This document shows positions 50,609-59,743 of a stretch of DNA of 64,000 nucleotides, piece by piece. Source of the stretch: Butyrivibrio sp. XPD2006 (lineage in GTDB: Bacteria > Bacillota > Clostridia > Lachnospirales > Lachnospiraceae); NCBI RefSeq assembly GCF_000420865.1, contig NZ_ATVT01000001.1:1-64000 (forward strand), written 5' to 3'. How positions within the stretch are numbered: position 1 is the first letter of the stretch; the number at the start of each line of letters is the position of its first letter. The notes beneath the pieces are model-generated. The model saw only the letters and a list, made by a program, of their open reading frames with translations, was not told the origin of the DNA and made no database searches. Both the position numbers and the translations under genes were made by a program.

Positions 50609-51514
50609 TTACAGCGCACTTTCTATGCGAGGAAGTGAAACTCCCAGTTTACGGGCATCTTCGCAGATCTCTCTTACACTGTAGCCTACGGTATACTTGT
50701 TGAAAGCTACGGCGTTATATGCTGGTGTACCAGGCTTATACAAGGTGCGCATCATTAGAGATGCAATAATATCTGCAGGGAGTATACTCATGGCTCTGAC
50801 AGGCAGATCCGGAGAGATGTTCTTGGCCTTGAGATATGGGATCATGTCTTTTACGTTTCGCATCATACTTGCCAGGCCGTCTTTAGAAGTTATCACAGCT
50901 TCAAAACTTCCGCGCTTTAAGACTTCCGTCTCCATAGCAGCGTTGAGCACGTAGTGATTCCAGAGAAAGGCATTGATATCTTTGTGGACAGACACTTTAA
51001 AGCCTGCTGATTCAAAGAGCTCTTTTACCATCTGCTCCCTACTTGAGAGGGCATCAGAAGAAGTGCCTATCTGGACGGAACCATAAAGGATGCCGTTTAG
51101 AACGTTTTCTGTGATTCCTCCGCCTGCGCTTGGAAAGCTGACAACGAACCGGTCCTTGGGGAGGATATCGATATTATCCACGGGATTTCCGCCATAGTTG
51201 CCCATAAGAAGGATTGTGGCTTCACCGGCAAAGTATTTTACGCTCTCTACAGCATTCGTTACCTGCTCGGGATTTACGCTGATCAGGATCAGATCATACT
51301 TTTCTTCCGGTGAAATCTCGTATTTCAGATTGATATCCCATTTTGTATCTATATTCTTTTTCGTTCTGCCATCATAGGTGTGCAGCTCTATATAGTCAGC
51401 GTAAGTATGCCGGATGCTTTTTCTTACAAAGAAATCTACCGTATTTCCTGCATTTTCAAGCGCCCATCCATATTGACTTCCGATCACGCCTCTTCCTAAA
51501 ATAAGTATTTTCAT
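50609..51514 (-). CDS. Ketopantoate reductase-like protein (ApbA/PanE family)
   Basis: A 301-residue dehydrogenase on the minus strand. The N-terminal NADP site is KILILGRGVIGSQYGWAL (GxGxxG), followed by VRKS. The C-terminal helical domain has NAFLWNHYVLNAAMETEVLK, near the lysine region of PanE. The usual PanE marks are partly altered, so another 2-ketoacid is possible. It is divergent from the TetR gene at 51665 and convergent with DUF1801. Confidence 0.82.
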   Translation of the reverse strand: MKILILGRGVIGSQYGWALENAGNTVDFFVRKSIRHTYADYIELHTYDGRTKKNIDTKWDINLKYEISPEEKYDLILISVNPEQVTNAVESVKYFAGEATILLMGNYGGNPVDNIDILPKDRFVVSFPSAGGGITENVLNGILYGSVQIGTSSDALSSREQMVKELFESAGFKVSVHKDINAFLWNHYVLNAAMETEVLKRGSFEAVITSKDGLASMMRNVKDMIPYLKAKNISPDLPVRAMSILPADIIASLMMRTLYKPGTPAYNAVAFNKYTVGYSVREICEDARKLGVSLPRIESAL

Positions 51515-51617
51515 AATAAAACTCCTTTGTGAACATTTGTTGATTTATAAACATCTGTGTGTTATCGTCATCATATAGCTGATAAATAGCACCTGCAATA
51601 GTTATTGTTTCCGGAAA

Positions 51618-51633
51618 TGTTGGATAATCAACA
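51618..51633 (+). promoter_or_regulatory. Possible operator between the PanE-like and TetR genes
   Basis: TGTTG-GATAAT-CAACA is a 5-bp inverted repeat with a 6-bp spacer, 32 bp upstream of the TetR start. It could be the TetR site; the only support is position and symmetry. Confidence 0.35.
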
Positions 51634-51664
51634 GATAGGGCTAAATTGTTCAGAAAGAGGTAAT

Positions 51665-52213
51665 ATGGACAGAAGAGTTGCAAGAACAAGAAAACTAATT
51701 TTAAATGCTTTTCTAAAGCTTCTTAAGGAAAAAGGCTTTGAGAAAATCACAATTCAGGATATTGCTGATGAAGCGGATATTAACAGAGGAACAGTTTATC
51801 TGCACTTTGAGGATAAGTATCATCTGATGGATTATTGCATTGACAGCTATGTGGATGAGATGCTCACACAGTGCAGTGGAAGCGAAGAGATAAAGATAAA
51901 AAGAGACTCGCTTCAGATGATTTTTGATTATCTAAGAGAAAACAAGGAAATATACAAACTGCTTCTGGAAAATGATAAAAACGGAACTTTCCTGAAAAAG
52001 ATGGAGACTACCGTTGAGGAACAGGTTAAGATTGCAGTGGATCATTCTTCTTCAAAGAAGGGGAAAAAGGCAGATACTCTGATAAGATTTCTGGTGTCGG
52101 GCTTTCTCGGAGTTATGGATCTGTGGATAAGAAACTACCCTGACACCTCGCCTGAGGAGGCAACGGATCTTCTTATGGATATGCTAAAGCCCTATATGGA
52201 GGATCTTTTTTAA
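51665..52213 (+). CDS. TetR/AcrR family regulator
   Basis: A 182-residue TetR protein. The helix-turn-helix is in residues 10-55 (ITIQDIADEADINRGTVYLH). The C-terminal domain ends SGFLGVMDLWIRNYPDTSPE, as in the TetR_C_7/DhaS-like group. The ATG at 51665 follows AGAGG. Targets may be the divergent reductase or the asparaginase gene 27 bp downstream. Confidence 0.85.
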   Translation: MDRRVARTRKLILNAFLKLLKEKGFEKITIQDIADEADINRGTVYLHFEDKYHLMDYCIDSYVDEMLTQCSGSEEIKIKRDSLQMIFDYLRENKEIYKLLLENDKNGTFLKKMETTVEEQVKIAVDHSSSKKGKKADTLIRFLVSGFLGVMDLWIRNYPDTSPEEATDLLMDMLKPYMEDLF

Positions 52214-52240
52214 AATAATGATAATGTTGAGGAAAAAGAT

Positions 52241-53233
52241 ATGAGTAGAAAGATTCTGATAATAAATACAGGCGGAACATTATCCGCCGTAATGAAGAGT
52301 AACGGCCTTATACCGGGGCTTTCAATCCATGATATGCAGAAGGAGCTTCAGATGGTATCGGGTGATACTGATATTGAAATTGAGGACTTTTGCTCCGTGG
52401 ACAGTGCGAATATATTCCCGGAGGACTGGAGCTCTTTGGCACAGAGAATAAGTCAGTGCCGAAATGATTATGATGGAATTGTAGTTATACATGGCACTGA
52501 TACGTTGGCATATACTTCATCCATGCTCTCATATATGCTGAGGAACATAAACATTCCCGTCGTAATAACAGGCTCGCAGCTCTCCATCACCAATCCTGTG
52601 GCTGACGCTATGGAAAATTGCAGATGCGCAATCCACATGGCAGCCAGTCAGATCCCGGGTGTGTTTGTTGCGTTTAACAGAAAAGTAATGCTTGGGTGCA
52701 GGGCTTCAAAAGTAAGGTCGCTTAGCTTTGATGCATTTGAGAGTATCAACTATCCTAATATTGCGACAATAAGCTCTTTGGGAATGAAGATTGACACGGC
52801 AGCAGTTCCCGAGAGAACCGGGATTTTCAAACTGACTGACACATACTCAGATAAGGTTTGCATGATAAAAATGTTCCCGGGAATACACAGGAGCTTTATT
52901 GAGTCAATTGCCGATCAGGGGTACAAGGGAATATATATTGAAGCTTATGGAATCGGAGGAATGCCTTTTATTAAGCATGATTTCATCGGGGCTCTGGATA
53001 AACTTATTCAAAGCGGAATTACTGTAGTTGTCGGAACCCAGTGCAGATATGAAGGAACCAAGATGGATGTCTATGAGACAGGGAAAAGAGCTCTTGAGAT
53101 CGGCGCACTTGAGGCTCACGACATGACAACGGAGGCAGCACTTACAAAGCTCATGTGGATTTTGGGACTGACCGAAGATGTTAAGGAAATACGAGATAAT
53201 TATTCTATAAATGTGGCGGGAGAGATGGCCTGA
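52241..53233 (+). CDS. Type I L-asparaginase
   Basis: A 330-residue asparaginase. The first catalytic threonine is in INTGGTLSAVMK, and the second in VVIHGTDTLAYTSSMLSYML, with the lysine further on in the same fold. It has no signal peptide, as expected for a cytoplasmic type I enzyme. It releases ammonia from asparagine. It overlaps the start region of pepT only in the ribosome binding site, which suggests a shared amino-acid or peptide role. Confidence 0.9.
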   Translation: MSRKILIINTGGTLSAVMKSNGLIPGLSIHDMQKELQMVSGDTDIEIEDFCSVDSANIFPEDWSSLAQRISQCRNDYDGIVVIHGTDTLAYTSSMLSYMLRNINIPVVITGSQLSITNPVADAMENCRCAIHMAASQIPGVFVAFNRKVMLGCRASKVRSLSFDAFESINYPNIATISSLGMKIDTAAVPERTGIFKLTDTYSDKVCMIKMFPGIHRSFIESIADQGYKGIYIEAYGIGGMPFIKHDFIGALDKLIQSGITVVVGTQCRYEGTKMDVYETGKRALEIGALEAHDMTTEAALTKLMWILGLTEDVKEIRDNYSINVAGEMA

Positions 53234-53234
53234 T

Positions 53235-54497
53235 ATGGATCAAAGAGAAATATACGAACAGGTAAAAGAGAGACTGATGCGCTATGCAAGGATTGATACG
53301 CAGTCAGCAGAATATACAGGACACTGGCCAACGACGGATAAGCAAAAAGACCTTGCACGTGTGCTAAAGGATGAGCTTATAAATATAGGTGTATCCGATG
53401 TTTTCATGGATGAAGATGGATGTGTTGTCTATGGCAGGATTCCTGCCAACATACAGAATGATACGGTGATGCCTATAGGCTTTATAGCGCATATGGACAC
53501 TGCACCTGATGCCAGTGGCACAAATGTAAAGCCCTGGGTATTGGAAAACTACGACGGCGGAGACATTGTACTTAACAAAGAGAAAAACATCATTATGAAG
53601 GCTTCTGACTATCCAAACCTTGGCATGTATATAGGACAGGACCTTATACTTACAGACGGAACAACACTTCTTGGCGGAGATGATAAGGCTTCGATTGCAG
53701 CCACAATGTCTTTTGCCGAATATCTTGTGAACCACGGCGATGTAAAGCATGGAGATGTATGTATTGCATTTACTCCCGATGAGGAGGTTGGTGGTCTTGC
53801 AAGAGACCTTGATCTTGAGAGGTTCGGAGCAAAGGTTGCTTACACACTGGATGGGGATCACCTGGGCTGGTATGAGGATGAGACGTTCAATGCATCGGAA
53901 GCGGTGCTGGAATTTACAGGCAGAAGCGTTCATACCGGAACTGCCAAGGGAATCATGATAAATGCAGTTGATATGTCGGCTGAGTTTATGGCTATGCTTC
54001 CCCGAAATGAGAGACCACAGTACACGGAGGGTGTAGAAGGCTTCTACCATGTGATATCCTGTGAGAGTGACTGCGAGCATGCAAGAGTAAGGCTTCTTAT
54101 ACGTGATTTTGACCATGATAATTTCAAAAGGCGTGAAGCATTTTTAGAAGAATGTGCTGATAAGCTAAGAGCTGAATATGGGCAGGACAGGGTGACGCTT
54201 ACCATAACCCATCAGTACAGCAACATGAAGGAAGTACTGAAGGACGTCCCGTTTATGATTGATAATCTGAAAAAAGCAATTAAGAAAGCGGGCATAGAGC
54301 CTGTCTGTGAACCTTTCAGAGGCGGAACGGACGGCGCAGCCCTGTCATTCAGAGGTCTCCCATGTCCGAATCTTTCTGCCGGTTACGAAAATGCCCATGG
54401 AAGATTTGAATATGTTCCAATACGGTCTATGGTTAAAAATGTTGAAATTCTGCTAAATCTCTGCGAGAATGCTATTGCATATGCCGGGGTGGAGTGA
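53235..54497 (+). CDS. pepT: Peptidase T (tripeptide aminopeptidase)
   Basis: A 420-residue M20 peptidase. Metal ligands are in GFIAHMDTAPDASG (histidine, aspartate), LLGGDDKASIAATM, and AFTPDEEVGGLARDLD with the general-base glutamates. FRGGTDGAALSFRGLPCPNL carries the last part of the active site. It cleaves the N-terminal residue of tripeptides in the cytoplasm. It directly follows the asparaginase gene. Confidence 0.93.
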   Translation: MDQREIYEQVKERLMRYARIDTQSAEYTGHWPTTDKQKDLARVLKDELINIGVSDVFMDEDGCVVYGRIPANIQNDTVMPIGFIAHMDTAPDASGTNVKPWVLENYDGGDIVLNKEKNIIMKASDYPNLGMYIGQDLILTDGTTLLGGDDKASIAATMSFAEYLVNHGDVKHGDVCIAFTPDEEVGGLARDLDLERFGAKVAYTLDGDHLGWYEDETFNASEAVLEFTGRSVHTGTAKGIMINAVDMSAEFMAMLPRNERPQYTEGVEGFYHVISCESDCEHARVRLLIRDFDHDNFKRREAFLEECADKLRAEYGQDRVTLTITHQYSNMKEVLKDVPFMIDNLKKAIKKAGIEPVCEPFRGGTDGAALSFRGLPCPNLSAGYENAHGRFEYVPIRSMVKNVEILLNLCENAIAYAGVE

Positions 54498-54546
54498 TAT
54501 ATTCTATAACTGTAGGTTACAAAGACCTGCAAACACAATAAAATAC

Positions 54547-54630
54547 CGGACAAGGGGAGCTGATAATGGCTGAGAGGTGCATGAATGCACGACCCTAAAC
54601 CTGATTTGGATAATGCCAACGTAGGAATCG
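54547..54630 (+). promoter_or_regulatory. TPP riboswitch (THI box)
   Basis: The conserved parts are in order: ACAAGGGGAGC, then GGCTGAGAGG, a small hairpin GTGCATGAATGCAC, GACCCT, ACCTGATTTGGATAATGCCA and ACGTAGGAA. This is the thiamine pyrophosphate aptamer. It lies between pepT and the thiamine operon and is followed by a terminator, so TPP should switch transcription off. Confidence 0.95.
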
Positions 54631-54651
54631 TCAATTAGTAATGCGTAATTA

Positions 54652-54682
54652 GCGTCATCTGTATCAGATGGCGCTTGTTTTT
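54652..54682 (+). terminator. Expression-platform terminator of the TPP riboswitch
   Basis: GCGTCATCT pairs with AGATGGCGC (one G-U pair) around GTATC, followed by T-rich sequence with six T. GCGTAATTAGCGTCAT before it could form an alternative pairing with the aptamer end. Confidence 0.88.
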
Positions 54683-54739
54683 TACCATCATACAGAAGCT
54701 GACAGCAAATTCTCTCAGTCATGATCAAACGTGATTTTC

Positions 54740-56197
54740 ATGACTTATGATCTTTGGGATATTCGCCCGCAAATACACATTTTAACCAACTATATCACCG
54801 TAAATGACGTGGTAAATGCATGTCTTTCTGTAGGCGCAACAGCAATAGGAGGAGATGCTCTATGCGAGTGTGCACAGATAACAGAAAACTGTGACAGCCT
54901 TGTCATCAATACAGGAACACCCTCTCCCGAAAGGCTGAAGGTCTTTTTATCTTCCGGGAAAAGAGCTAACGAGCTTGGGATACCGATCGTCCTTGATCCT
55001 GTAGGTGCAGGTGCGACAGACTTCAGAAGAGATATGTTAAAAGAACTTCTGAAAGAAGTGCACTTTACATGCATAAGAGGGAATACCGCTGAAATAAAAG
55101 CGCTTTGTTCAATCTCCGGTATTTGCGGAGAACAAAACGACAGGGATCACTTCTCCGGTGTTGAAGATACGAAGACGCATGTGTATACGAAGGAAATATT
55201 GGCCCTTTCAAAAGCTTCAGGGGCAGTGATCGTGGCAAGCGGCAGCAAAGTATCTGTTGGTGATGCTGCATCCAATCTGCTTTTGGAACTTCCGGGAGGC
55301 AGCAGCATGCAAAAGCTCTTTACCGGAGCAGGATGCATGATGAGCGCAATAATCGGCGCATACCTGGGGGCAGCCAAAAAAGAAGGTGAAACCGGAGACT
55401 TCGTAAATGCCATAAGGGCAGCAGTGTCCGTATATCAGATAAATGCCGCCAGGGCAGAGCTCTTTTGCCAAAAAGAAAAAAGACTTGGAACTATGCATTA
55501 CAAAAACGCCCTGATAGATCAGCTTAGCCTTACCAGGCTTAACAGAAGAGAGCGACTTAGCGGACTTGATACATTTCTGTACGCTATAACTAACAGAGAT
55601 ATCCTGAAGGAAGGCATAAGCCTTACAGATTCTGTTGAGCAGGCCATCCTTGGGGGAGCAACCATGATTCAGCTCCGCGAGAAGAACATGACCACTACTG
55701 AGTACATAAAGACTGCAATAGCGGTCAATAAGGTTTGTGAGAGCTTCGACATTCCTCTTATCATCAACGACAACGTGGAGGTATGCAGGGTTGTGGGCGC
55801 AGCAGGTGTCCATCTTGGCCTTGAGGATGAGTCGGTAGAAAAGGCAAGAGCCATACTTGGAGAAGATTTCATAATCGGTGCAACTGCTCATAACTTAAAG
55901 GAGGCGCAGAAAGCTCTTTTGCAGGGGGCAGATTACCTTGGGGTAGGAGCGGCATTCGGGTCGGATACCAAGAAGGATGCAAAGCCGATAACAAGCCTTG
56001 AGACATATAAAGAGATCACATCGAACATCCCGATCCCTGTGGTCGCAATCGGAGGGATAACAGGTGAGAATCTGGGACAGCTCGCGGGGCTGGGACTTTC
56101 GGGGATTGCAGTGATATCAAGCATCTTTGGTGCTTTGGATATAAAAGAAAATACAAAAAGCCTTAAACAAAAGGCTAAGGAGGAGATTTTGAAATGA
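54740..56197 (+). CDS. thiM/thiE: ThiM-ThiE fusion (hydroxyethylthiazole kinase / thiamine-phosphate synthase)
   Basis: A 485-residue fusion. The first ~265 residues are ThiM: LTNYITVNDVVNACLSVGAT, VLDPVGAGATDFRRD, and LFTGAGCMMSAIIGAYLGAA with the catalytic cysteine. From about 280 it is ThiE: FLYAITNRDILKEGISLTD, GGATMIQLREKNMTTTEYIK, DIPLIINDNVEVC, and VVAIGGITGENLGQLAGLG. It would phosphorylate the thiazole and join it to HMP-PP. No clear ribosome binding site precedes the ATG at 54740. A GTG at 54731 is possible, and a nine-codon frame (54721-54750) overlaps the start. Confidence 0.92.
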   Translation: MTYDLWDIRPQIHILTNYITVNDVVNACLSVGATAIGGDALCECAQITENCDSLVINTGTPSPERLKVFLSSGKRANELGIPIVLDPVGAGATDFRRDMLKELLKEVHFTCIRGNTAEIKALCSISGICGEQNDRDHFSGVEDTKTHVYTKEILALSKASGAVIVASGSKVSVGDAASNLLLELPGGSSMQKLFTGAGCMMSAIIGAYLGAAKKEGETGDFVNAIRAAVSVYQINAARAELFCQKEKRLGTMHYKNALIDQLSLTRLNRRERLSGLDTFLYAITNRDILKEGISLTDSVEQAILGGATMIQLREKNMTTTEYIKTAIAVNKVCESFDIPLIINDNVEVCRVVGAAGVHLGLEDESVEKARAILGEDFIIGATAHNLKEAQKALLQGADYLGVGAAFGSDTKKDAKPITSLETYKEITSNIPIPVVAIGGITGENLGQLAGLGLSGIAVISSIFGALDIKENTKSLKQKAKEEILK

Positions 56198-56718
56198 AGA
56201 AAGAATCAGTAGTAAAGCTTGTATTATCGGGGATGTTTGTGGCACTGGCAGTAGTATTATCGACATTTTCCATCCCTATCGGCGGATCAAAGTGTTTTCC
56301 GATCCAGCACATGGTCAATGTTCTTGCAGCTGTATTTTTAGGACCGGGTTACGGACTTGGAATAGCATTCTGCACATCCCTCATAAGAAACCTTCTGGGA
56401 ACAGGAACTCTTCTTGCTTTTCCCGGAAGTATGGTAGGAGCGTTCTGTTGCGGTCTTGTATATAAGCACACCGGAAAGCTTTCGCTCACATATGTAGCGG
56501 AGGTGATAGGAACAGGAATCATCGGAGGACTGCTTGCATACCCTGTTGCGGCTTTTGTTATGGGCAAAGAGGTTGCGCTTTTTGTATACGTAGTTCCGTT
56601 CCTTGTAAGTACTGTAGGAGGAACAATTATTGCTGCAATTCTTGTCACAGTGCTCAAGCATAATCATGTACTTGAAAGACTGCAGAACATGGTAAAAGAA
56701 GGAAAAATAGCAAAATGA
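56194..56718 (+). CDS. thiW: ThiW, thiazole-uptake ECF S component
   Basis: A 174-residue membrane protein with five or six segments. The ThiW pattern is clear: LSTFSIPIGGSKCFPIQHMV, FCTSLIRNLLGTGTLLAFPG and GMVGAFCCG-like sequences. It is the predicted binding subunit of an ECF transporter for hydroxyethylthiazole, which the ThiM part of the preceding protein would then phosphorylate. It overlaps both neighbours by 4 bp and has AAGGAGGAG before it. Confidence 0.92.
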   Translation: MKKESVVKLVLSGMFVALAVVLSTFSIPIGGSKCFPIQHMVNVLAAVFLGPGYGLGIAFCTSLIRNLLGTGTLLAFPGSMVGAFCCGLVYKHTGKLSLTYVAEVIGTGIIGGLLAYPVAAFVMGKEVALFVYVVPFLVSTVGGTIIAAILVTVLKHNHVLERLQNMVKEGKIAK

Positions 56719-57509
56719 AAAAGAAAACAGCGCTAACGATAGCAGGGAGCGATAGCAGCGGCGGTGCAGGAATCCAGGCAGATTTAAAAACAATGCATGG
56801 CTGCGGCGTATACGGCATGAGTGCTATAACAGCCATAACTGCTCAGAACACAACCGGCGTAAAGAGTATCATGAGGGTGACAAAAGAGGTGCTTTCCGAT
56901 CAGCTGGATATGGTGTTTACGGATATCTTTCCGGATGCGGTCAAGATTGGAATGACTTTCAGGAGTGATCTCATTGAGGTGATCGCCGACAGGCTTTCCT
57001 TTTATAAAGCCGGTAATATAGTGCTTGATCCTGTGATGGTTGCAACCAGCGGAGCAAGGCTTATGGAGGAAGATGGAATTTCGGCGCTATGTGCGCGGCT
57101 TATTCCTTTGGCAAGTCTTATTACGCCGAATATTCCGGAGGCGGAAGTGCTGCTCGGATCGGATGAGATAAAGACAAGAGATGATATGGAGGCGGCCGCC
57201 GGGAGGATTACTCAGATATACGGCTGCAACTGTCTTGTAAAAGGCGGTCATATGCTAAATGACAGATTGTCCTCCGACGTACTGGCAACGACAGACGGAA
57301 AACTATTCTGGTACGAGTCTGAGAGAGTGGACAATCCAAATACTCACGGAACCGGCTGTACCTTATCCAGCGCAATAGCTTCTTATATGGCGCTTGGCTG
57401 TGATATACAATCCGGTGTTAAAAGAGCCAAGGAGTACCTTGACAGATCTATAAGAGAGCAGCTTGACCTCGGAAGCGGTCATGGGCCTCTTTGGCATGTA
57501 TTTGCATAA
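56715..57509 (+). CDS. thiD: ThiD, HMP(-phosphate) kinase
   Basis: A 264-residue ThiD. It starts ALTIAGSDSSGGAGIQADLK, with YGMSAITAITAQNTTGVKSI, LDPVMVATSGARLM and the C-terminal signature NTHGTGCTLSSAIASYMALG. It phosphorylates the pyrimidine twice to give HMP-PP. It is coupled to thiW by a 4-bp overlap. Confidence 0.95.
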   Translation: MKKKTALTIAGSDSSGGAGIQADLKTMHGCGVYGMSAITAITAQNTTGVKSIMRVTKEVLSDQLDMVFTDIFPDAVKIGMTFRSDLIEVIADRLSFYKAGNIVLDPVMVATSGARLMEEDGISALCARLIPLASLITPNIPEAEVLLGSDEIKTRDDMEAAAGRITQIYGCNCLVKGGHMLNDRLSSDVLATTDGKLFWYESERVDNPNTHGTGCTLSSAIASYMALGCDIQSGVKRAKEYLDRSIREQLDLGSGHGPLWHVFA

Positions 57510-57530
57510 TAAATTATCAGGAGAGAGTGT

Positions 57531-58856
57531 ATGAATTCAGAGACAAACAGACCTTATTCCACACAGATGGAGGCTGCAAGAAAAGGCATTGTGACACCGG
57601 AAATGAAGGTGGTTGCAGAAAAAGAAAACAGAGATGTGGAATTTATAAGACAGATGGTTGCCGAGGGAAAAGTGGTTATCCCGGCAAACCCTGCCCACAA
57701 GGGACTTGACCCCAACGGAGTCGGAAGTATGTTAAAGACCAAGATAAATGTTAATCTTGGTGTCAGCAGAGACTGCAAGGACCTTGATGTTGAGATGAAG
57801 AAAGTTATGGAAGCAGTAGATATGGGCGCAGAAGCTATCATGGATCTTTCAAGCCACGGAGATACCCAGCCCTTCAGGAGAAAGCTCTGCACATCCTGCC
57901 CTGCGATGATAGGTACGGTGCCTATTTATGACTCCGTCATTCACTACCAAAGAGACCTTGCGACTCTTACTGCTAAGGACTTCGTGGATGTTGTAAGGCT
58001 CCATGCTGAAGATGGTGTTGACTTTGTTACCCTCCACTGCGGAATAAGCAGAAATACCATCGAGCAGATAAAGAACGGCAAAAGAGAAATGAACATCGTA
58101 AGCCGTGGCGGAAGCCTTGTATTTGCATGGATGGCAATGACAGGACAGGAGAATCCGTTCTATGAGTACTACGATGAGATTCTGGAGATATGCAGAGAAC
58201 ACGATGTGACCATAAGTCTTGGTGATGCCTGCAGACCGGGATGTCTTGCGGATGCAACCGACAGATGCCAGATAGAAGAACTGATAAGACTGGGTGAGCT
58301 TACCGAGAGAGCATGGGAAAGAGATGTGCAGGTAATGGTAGAAGGTCCCGGACACGTTCCCATGGATCAGATTGAAGCCAACATGAAGATACAGCAGACA
58401 ATATGTAAGGGAGCACCCTTCTATGTATTGGGGCCTCTCGTAACCGATATAGCACCCGGATATGACCATATCACAGCTGCTATCGGCGGAGCTATTGCAG
58501 CTGCAGCAGGCGCAGCATTTTTGTGCTATGTAACACCGGCTGAGCACCTTGCACTTCCCAATGTCGATGATGTTCATCAGGGAATAATAGCAAGCAAGAT
58601 AGCTGCTCATGCAGCAGACATTGCCAAGGGAATCCCCGGAGCAAGAGACAGGGATGATAGAATGGCCAAGGCAAGGAGAAAACTCGACTGGGATGCCCAG
58701 TGGCTTGAAGCTTTGGATCCGGCCACCGCAAAAGCGATCAGAGACAGCAGAGCACCTGAGGATGATCACGGTGATACCTGCAGCATGTGCGGAAAATTCT
58801 GCGCAGTACGCAGCATGAACAAAGCGCTTAACGGTGAGTATATAGATATCCTCTGA
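57531..58856 (+). CDS. thiC: ThiC, HMP-phosphate synthase
   Basis: A 441-residue radical-SAM ThiC that makes HMP-P from aminoimidazole ribotide. It has [14 protein letters not shown] [30 protein letters not shown] [17 protein letters not shown], and the C-terminal cluster site CSMCGKFC in the CxxCxxxxC arrangement. The length fits the short clostridial form. AGGAGAG precedes the ATG. It ends the operon. No ThiG, ThiH or ThiS gene is near, so thiazole is probably salvaged. Confidence 0.96.
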   Translation: MNSETNRPYSTQMEAARKGIVTPEMKVVAEKENRDVEFIRQMVAEGKVVIPANPAHKGLDPNGVGSMLKTKINVNLGVSRDCKDLDVEMKKVMEAVDMGAEAIMDLSSHGDTQPFRRKLCTSCPAMIGTVPIYDSVIHYQRDLATLTAKDFVDVVRLHAEDGVDFVTLHCGISRNTIEQIKNGKREMNIVSRGGSLVFAWMAMTGQENPFYEYYDEILEICREHDVTISLGDACRPGCLADATDRCQIEELIRLGELTERAWERDVQVMVEGPGHVPMDQIEANMKIQQTICKGAPFYVLGPLVTDIAPGYDHITAAIGGAIAAAAGAAFLCYVTPAEHLALPNVDDVHQGIIASKIAAHAADIAKGIPGARDRDDRMAKARRKLDWDAQWLEALDPATAKAIRDSRAPEDDHGDTCSMCGKFCAVRSMNKALNGEYIDIL

Positions 58857-58880
58857 TCAGGGTAGACATTATCTGTTCAA

Positions 58881-59132
58881 TTTTCTACATATATCAGAAA
58901 AAGTGCCTCGTGGGCAAAGAAAACATATGAGTGAAAAAGTAATGTTGAGCTATTTTTCTACATATATGACTAAAAGTACCCTTTGGGCGTAGAAAATGAA
59001 AGAGATGGTTTTTTCTTTTTCTACATATATGACAAAAAGTAGGCCATGGGCAAAGAAAATCAGGTATCCAAAAATTTTACAGGCAAAAACTTTCTCCATA
59101 TACCATAAAAAGTACCCTTTGGGCGTAGAAAA
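58881..59132 (+). repeat. Four 43-nt hairpin-forming repeats in A-B-A-B order
   Basis: Copies lie at 58881-58923, 58954-58996, 59017-59059 and 59090-59132. Each begins near TTTTCTACATATAT, continues AAAAGT, has a short inverted core ending in GGGC, and closes with GAAAA. Copies 2 and 4 end in the same 24 bases and close with GTAGAAAA, which pairs with the first TTTTCTAC (best in copy 2). Copies 1 and 3 share GGGCAAAGAAAA instead. The A-to-A and B-to-B distances are both 136. It fills the 322-bp gap between thiC and the next gene; I see no other feature there. Confidence 0.85.
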
Positions 59133-59178
59133 TGTTATCATGATAAAATATGTTAGGACAGTTGAGGGTGAGGAAGAA

Positions 59179-59727
59179 ATGAAGGACAAGATCAAATGCT
59201 GGGATACAATCCGGGATTATATTGAATACTTTTTGATATATTGCTTTGGAGGATGGCTGTATGAGTCTATATGGTGCGATGTGATATATCATCGCAGAGG
59301 TTTTCTTAACAGGGGGACATTATTTGGCCCCTGGCTTCCTATTTACGGTATAGGATTCTTTATTATCTTGGGAATATTTAAACTCCTTAAGATCAAAAAG
59401 CCATGGACCGTTTTCATAGTCGGGGCTGTGATAGCGACAGTGGCTGAGCTGGTCGGAAGCTATATTATGGATATGGCTGTTGGCGGATACACATGGAACT
59501 ATAACGGATACTTCATGAATTTTAAGGGCAGAATCGCTCTGGTTCCCAGTCTGATGTTTGGTCTACTCATTTGCCTGGCAATTTGTCTGATACATCCGGC
59601 TATTATAAGGCTTCAGGACAAATACAAAAACAATCGCATCCATAATATATTGTTTATTGTGGTATTTGCGCTGTTTATTGTAGACCTGATCTGTCGTATC
59701 TGGCTTGGACCCAACTTCAAAGGGTAA
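59179..59727 (+). CDS. Putative ABC-transporter type IV membrane protein (PF06541-like)
   Basis: A 182-residue membrane protein with four or five segments. Family marks are YFLIYCFGGWLYESIWCD at the first segment, RRGFLNRGTLFGPWLPIYGI after it, and VAELVGSYIMD with TWNYNGYFMNFKGRIALVPS later. Despite the family name the role in transport is not established. The ATG at 59179 follows GGTGAGGAAG. In-frame starts further upstream would run through the 43-nt repeats and are unlikely. Confidence 0.82.
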   Translation: MKDKIKCWDTIRDYIEYFLIYCFGGWLYESIWCDVIYHRRGFLNRGTLFGPWLPIYGIGFFIILGIFKLLKIKKPWTVFIVGAVIATVAELVGSYIMDMAVGGYTWNYNGYFMNFKGRIALVPSLMFGLLICLAICLIHPAIIRLQDKYKNNRIHNILFIVVFALFIVDLICRIWLGPNFKG

Positions 59728-59743
59728 AAGGAGGAGAAGACGT

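Noticed and set aside
58881..59132. CRISPR array
   Set aside because: Four imperfect repeats with unequal spacers (30, 20, 30) and alternating subtypes, and no cas genes.
58996..59178. Upstream extension of the PF06541-like protein through the 43-nt repeats
   Set aside because: It would translate the repeats and has no ribosome binding site; the ATG at 59179 has one and matches the family start.
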